In this document: positions 14,500-15,837 of the stretch, one piece after another
How positions within the stretch are numbered: position 1 is the first letter of the stretch
Layout of the letters: each line of letters begins with the position of its first letter
Origin: Pseudomonadota bacterium
GTDB lineage: Bacteria; Pseudomonadota; Alphaproteobacteria; Rhizobiales; Kaistiaceae
Assembly (NCBI GenBank): GCA_023433185.1
Contig: JAEZEN010000152.1
Location: 1-15,837 of the forward strand
Length of the DNA stretch: 15,837 bases
Reading direction: 5' to 3'
Notes under the pieces: model-generated
Seen by the model: the letters and a program-made list of their open reading frames with translations, nothing else
What the model was told of the DNA's origin: nothing
The model's database searches: none
Translations under genes and position numbers: made by a program

Positions 14500-15837
14500 T
14501 CAGGGCGCACCGGAGAGCGGGCTTGCGCCGACATCGTGCGCCCAGAAGGCGCCTTCCGAGACGAACGTGACCGACAGGTTTTCGAGACGGGTACCGGCGG
14601 GCAGGAACCAGGAGATGTCGCGGGACTTGCCGGGCGGCAGGTCGGCGCCGATACCCACCCGACCGTGCCACTCCGCTGACGAATCCGCACGCCAGGAAAG
14701 CCGCAAGGGGTGCTTGCTCGCGGCGTGGATGCGCCTATCCGTGCCGTTGGTCAGGCGCACCCTTGCGATCGGCGGCGTGCCATCCTCGACACGCAGATCG
14801 GACAGGCGGATGAGGGGCGCGTCTTGCTTCCTCACAGGCCGTCCCCGGGTGAACGACAGATCGCCGGTCGTTGCAGCGGCAAGGTCACACGGACCCATGT
14901 CGACGGCGACCGGGAGCGTCGGGAGAGCCGCGACGGCAGGGAAGCCGCGGCCCTTGGCCCATCTCCCGTAGGACGCCAGCATGGCCGGGACGTCCTGGCA
15001 GGCGAAGGCTATGTGTGGCGCTCCGGGCGGGAAGCTCCCGGAATAGCCCTTGAGGCTCGGCCGTCCCATGGCCTGGGAAGCGAGGATCGCGTCGATCGCC
15101 TGGAGAATCCACCAGTCGTCGGGAAGGACCGCGAAGGCCACGGGTTCGGTTCCCGGCGGCGTCGCCGCCACGAGCCGATCGACGCGCGCCTCGGACTCGG
15201 CGCTCGAGAATGCGTGCCGATGGAACATCGCAAGGTCGAACGCCATCCAGGCGATGATGACGGCCGCAGTCGCCGGCGCGAGCCATCGTGCGACCCGGCG
15301 CACCGTGAGGCCGCTCACGAAGAGGCCCGCGAAGATGGCGACGGGAAACGCGAGCACGACCATGTAGCGCGCCACCGCGCGGATCGCGTTGACGCCGGGG
15401 AGATGCGAGGCGAACCAGTAGAGCGAATAGCCGTCGACGAGGGTGAAGAGGACGAGGGCCGCGAGAATGCAGAGCGCGAAGGCGCGGAGCCGGTTCGCGG
15501 TCACCCGCCAGCGGACGATGACGGCGAGGAGACCGGCGAGCGCCAGCAGTGTCAGCGGGATGCCCAGGAAGATCTGGTGTTCCCCCCGCACAGGGACTTC
15601 GGGGAGGCCGCGCGAAAAAGGCTCCCAGTAGGTGAGCCAGTCCATCATCAGGTAGGACTGGGGGCGCGCGACCATCGGCGCGATCTCTCCCCAGCCGCGA
15701 CCCAAGCCGTACAGGCGCGCGACGTAGGCGTGGAAACCCATGACCACCGCGAGCGCCGCCAGCGCCAGCCCGACGGCGCCGGCCCAGGCCCGGTCGCCGC
15801 GCGCCGGCCGGCGAAATCGCGAAAGGCGGTCCCGGAA
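14500..15837 (-). CDS. Polytopic membrane protein, C-terminal part (start beyond right edge)
   Basis: The minus-strand frame is open from the window edge to the TGA at 14500-14502, giving 445 residues without the N-terminus; a GTG at 15747 is internal to a membrane helix and is not the start. Five hydrophobic helices are visible, including GAVGLALAALAVVMGF, FLGIPLTLLALAGLLAVIV, FALCILAALVLFTLV, YMVVLAFPVAIFAGLFV and TAAVIIAWMAFDLAMF. They are followed by about 250 soluble residues, probably periplasmic, with a beta-rich end. The stretch HLPGVNAIRAVARYM resembles a loop seen in YfhO-like and other GT-C-type membrane proteins, which move sugars from polyprenyl phosphate carriers. The missing N-terminal half, where the GT-C catalytic Asp/Glu would be, prevents a firm call. 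It is convergent with the tandem glycosyltransferase gene, six bases between stops. Confidence 0.85.
   Translation of the reverse strand, partial: FRDRLSRFRRPARGDRAWAGAVGLALAALAVVMGFHAYVARLYGLGRGWGEIAPMVARPQSYLMMDWLTYWEPFSRGLPEVPVRGEHQIFLGIPLTLLALAGLLAVIVRWRVTANRLRAFALCILAALVLFTLVDGYSLYWFASHLPGVNAIRAVARYMVVLAFPVAIFAGLFVSGLTVRRVARWLAPATAAVIIAWMAFDLAMFHRHAFSSAESEARVDRLVAATPPGTEPVAFAVLPDDWWILQAIDAILASQAMGRPSLKGYSGSFPPGAPHIAFACQDVPAMLASYGRWAKGRGFPAVAALPTLPVAVDMGPCDLAAATTGDLSFTRGRPVRKQDAPLIRLSDLRVEDGTPPIARVRLTNGTDRRIHAASKHPLRLSWRADSSAEWHGRVGIGADLPPGKSRDISWFLPAGTRLENLSVTFVSEGAFWAHDVGASPLSGAP

Overview
The window looks like a high-GC alphaproteobacterial chromosome, most likely Hyphomicrobiales (Rhizobiales). 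The reasons are an Omp25/Omp31-type porin-like barrel gene divergent from a short-chain reductase-uvrC pair, tightly packed genes with heavy GC bias, and two glycosyltransferases carrying N-terminal repeats of a kind common in polysaccharide loci of this group. This assignment is inference; no rRNA or tRNA gene is present to confirm it. No CRISPR array, transposase or integrase was seen.

Layout. (1) 1-1996, minus strand: a PTR1/FolM-like reductase overlaps by 11 bases the start of uvrC, which runs off the left edge. (2) 1997-2970: regulatory region, outer-membrane barrel gene on the plus strand and a strong intrinsic terminator. (3) 2971-3868: an island of visibly lower GC with one unrecognised gene. 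It is flanked by a full terminator on the left and a half copy of the same terminator on the right, which suggests an insertion. (4) 3869-4893, minus strand: a secreted RNase T2 and a small secreted four-cysteine protein, probably one operon with a recognisable promoter. (5) 5051-5581, plus strand: an unrecognised secreted protein. (6) 5589-15837: a surface-polysaccharide locus. It holds a 978-residue multi-domain glycosyltransferase (minus); a divergent plus-strand operon rmlA-rmlC-rmlB-rmlD followed by a 759-residue tandem family-2 glycosyltransferase; and, convergent with that, the C-terminal part of a polytopic membrane protein that leaves the window on the right.

How it works together. 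The four Rml enzymes convert glucose-1-phosphate and dTTP into dTDP-L-rhamnose. The two large glycosyltransferases, which share the same N-terminal repeat module although their catalytic folds differ, probably use this and other nucleotide sugars to build a rhamnose-containing glycan (O-antigen, capsule or exopolysaccharide). The membrane protein may act at the membrane step of the same pathway.

The points most worth following up are the duplicated terminator half around the low-GC orphan gene, the shared repeat module in the two glycosyltransferases, and the apparently degenerate third domain inside the 978-residue protein.
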